Of a stretch of 6,288 nucleotides of DNA, positions 5,765 through 6,288 are shown in pieces (position 1 is the stretch's first letter; every line of letters begins with the position of its first letter). The notes under the pieces are model-generated. The model saw only the letters and a list, made by a program, of their open reading frames with translations, searched no databases and was not told where the DNA came from. A program made the translations under genes and the position numbers. Source of the DNA: an uncultured Desulfovibrio sp. (GTDB lineage Bacteria > Desulfobacterota > Desulfovibrionia > Desulfovibrionales > Desulfovibrionaceae); the NCBI GenBank assembly GCA_946490455.1, contig CAMLXE010000111.1, positions 1-6,288 of the forward strand. Reading direction: 5' to 3'.

Positions 5765-6288
5765 GGGCTTTCTCCTCTTCATCGGGCTGATCAAGCATGG
5801 GCTTGATGGCCATGACATTTTCAAAAAGATAATAGTCCGTCAGCGCACAGAGCATGTGCCCGACGGCGGCGTGCAATTCCTGAACCAGAGGCGTACTGGG
5901 ATGCGGTATGGCCAGCAGCAGGTCGCACAGGGGCGCCATCTTCCCTCCGCCGGCCCCGGTAAGGCCGATGGTGAAGATGCCCAGTTCTCTGGCAACCTTC
6001 AGCGCCTCAACCACATTGGGACTGTTTCCTGAGGTCGAAATGCCGACAAAAACATCTCCGGCCCTGCCAAGAGCCCGCACCTGCTTGGCAAACACAAGCT
6101 CATAGCCGAAATCGTTTCCGATAGAAGTAAGAATGGATGAGTCGGTGGTCAAGGCTATGGCGGGAAGAGGCGGCCTGTCCATGATGAAGCGGTTGACAAA
6201 TTCCGCGGCCCAGTGCTGGGCATCCGCCGCGCTGCCGCCATTTCCGGCAAAAAGGATCTTGCCGCCCCGCGCCACGGAAACGGCCATC
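5751..6288 (-). CDS. gmhA: D-sedoheptulose-7-phosphate isomerase (SIS domain), 5' end outside window
   Basis: Converts sedoheptulose 7-phosphate to D-glycero-D-manno-heptose 7-phosphate, the first step toward the ADP-heptose used in LPS inner core. The visible 178 codons (counted from an internal Met at 6287) cover nearly the whole SIS domain: GNGGSAADAQHWAAEF (15-30), GNDFG (57-61), GISTSGNSPNV (82-92) and VQELHAAVGHML (135-146). Active-site Glu29 and His144 are 115 residues apart, as are Glu65 and His180 in E. coli GmhA. His25 and Gln136 match the zinc ligands His61 and Gln172 described in the Burkholderia enzyme. The constant offset of 36 indicates that about 36 N-terminal residues lie past base 6288. 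The C-terminal tail (DQPDEEEKAHAHV) is charged and variable. The stop at 5751-5753 lies inside the FmdB-like gene. DiaA is a related SIS protein, but the conserved catalytic residues favour GmhA. Confidence 0.92.
   Translation of the reverse strand, partial: MAVSVARGGKILFAGNGGSAADAQHWAAEFVNRFIMDRPPLPAIALTTDSSILTSIGNDFGYELVFAKQVRALGRAGDVFVGISTSGNSPNVVEALKVARELGIFTIGLTGAGGGKMAPLCDLLLAIPHPSTPLVQELHAAVGHMLCALTDYYLFENVMAIKPMLDQPDEEEKAHAHV
5772..5777 (-). promoter_or_regulatory. ribosome binding site of the FmdB-like gene
   Basis: GAGGAG on the minus strand with a 7-nt spacer to the ATG at 5764. It lies inside the gmhA coding region and decides between the start at 5764 and the in-frame upstream ATG at 5824. 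Confidence 0.75.

Overview
The window reads as ordinary chromosome from a GC-rich, Gram-negative deltaproteobacterium. A Desulfovibrionaceae member (Desulfovibrio and relatives) is my best guess. The support is the protein style, the 819-residue Lon-like protease that begins MSKVKSLPG, the rsfS-gpmI pair and a heptose isomerase gene implying LPS. This is inference from recognised families, not a database match.

Every gene I can support lies on the minus strand, so transcription runs from high to low coordinates. In that order: gmhA (LPS heptose pathway; its 5' end lies beyond the right edge), a small FmdB-type zinc-ribbon gene overlapping gmhA by 14 nt, a hairpin terminator or attenuator, hemC (tetrapyrrole synthesis), an AAA_32/Lon_C-type ATP-dependent protease, a strong intrinsic terminator, an 897-nt stretch without a credible gene, rsfS (ribosomal silencing factor) and gpmI (cofactor-independent phosphoglycerate mutase; its 3' end lies beyond the left edge). 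All six genes look intact within the window, with the expected catalytic residues present.

The unusual part is the gap between the protease gene and rsfS. It holds seven copies of a purine-flanked, CG-cored direct repeat of about 19-26 nt (1259-1614) at 49-62 nt intervals, separated by unrelated sequences of 29-38 nt, two of them clearly AT-rich. The layout superficially resembles CRISPR. However, the repeats vary in sequence and in the number of CG dinucleotides, and no cas gene is present, so I describe it as a clustered interspersed repeat of unknown function. The copies fall into two types in which a G/A difference goes together with CG-tract length. The many long open frames on the plus strand are antisense shadows of the minus-strand genes.
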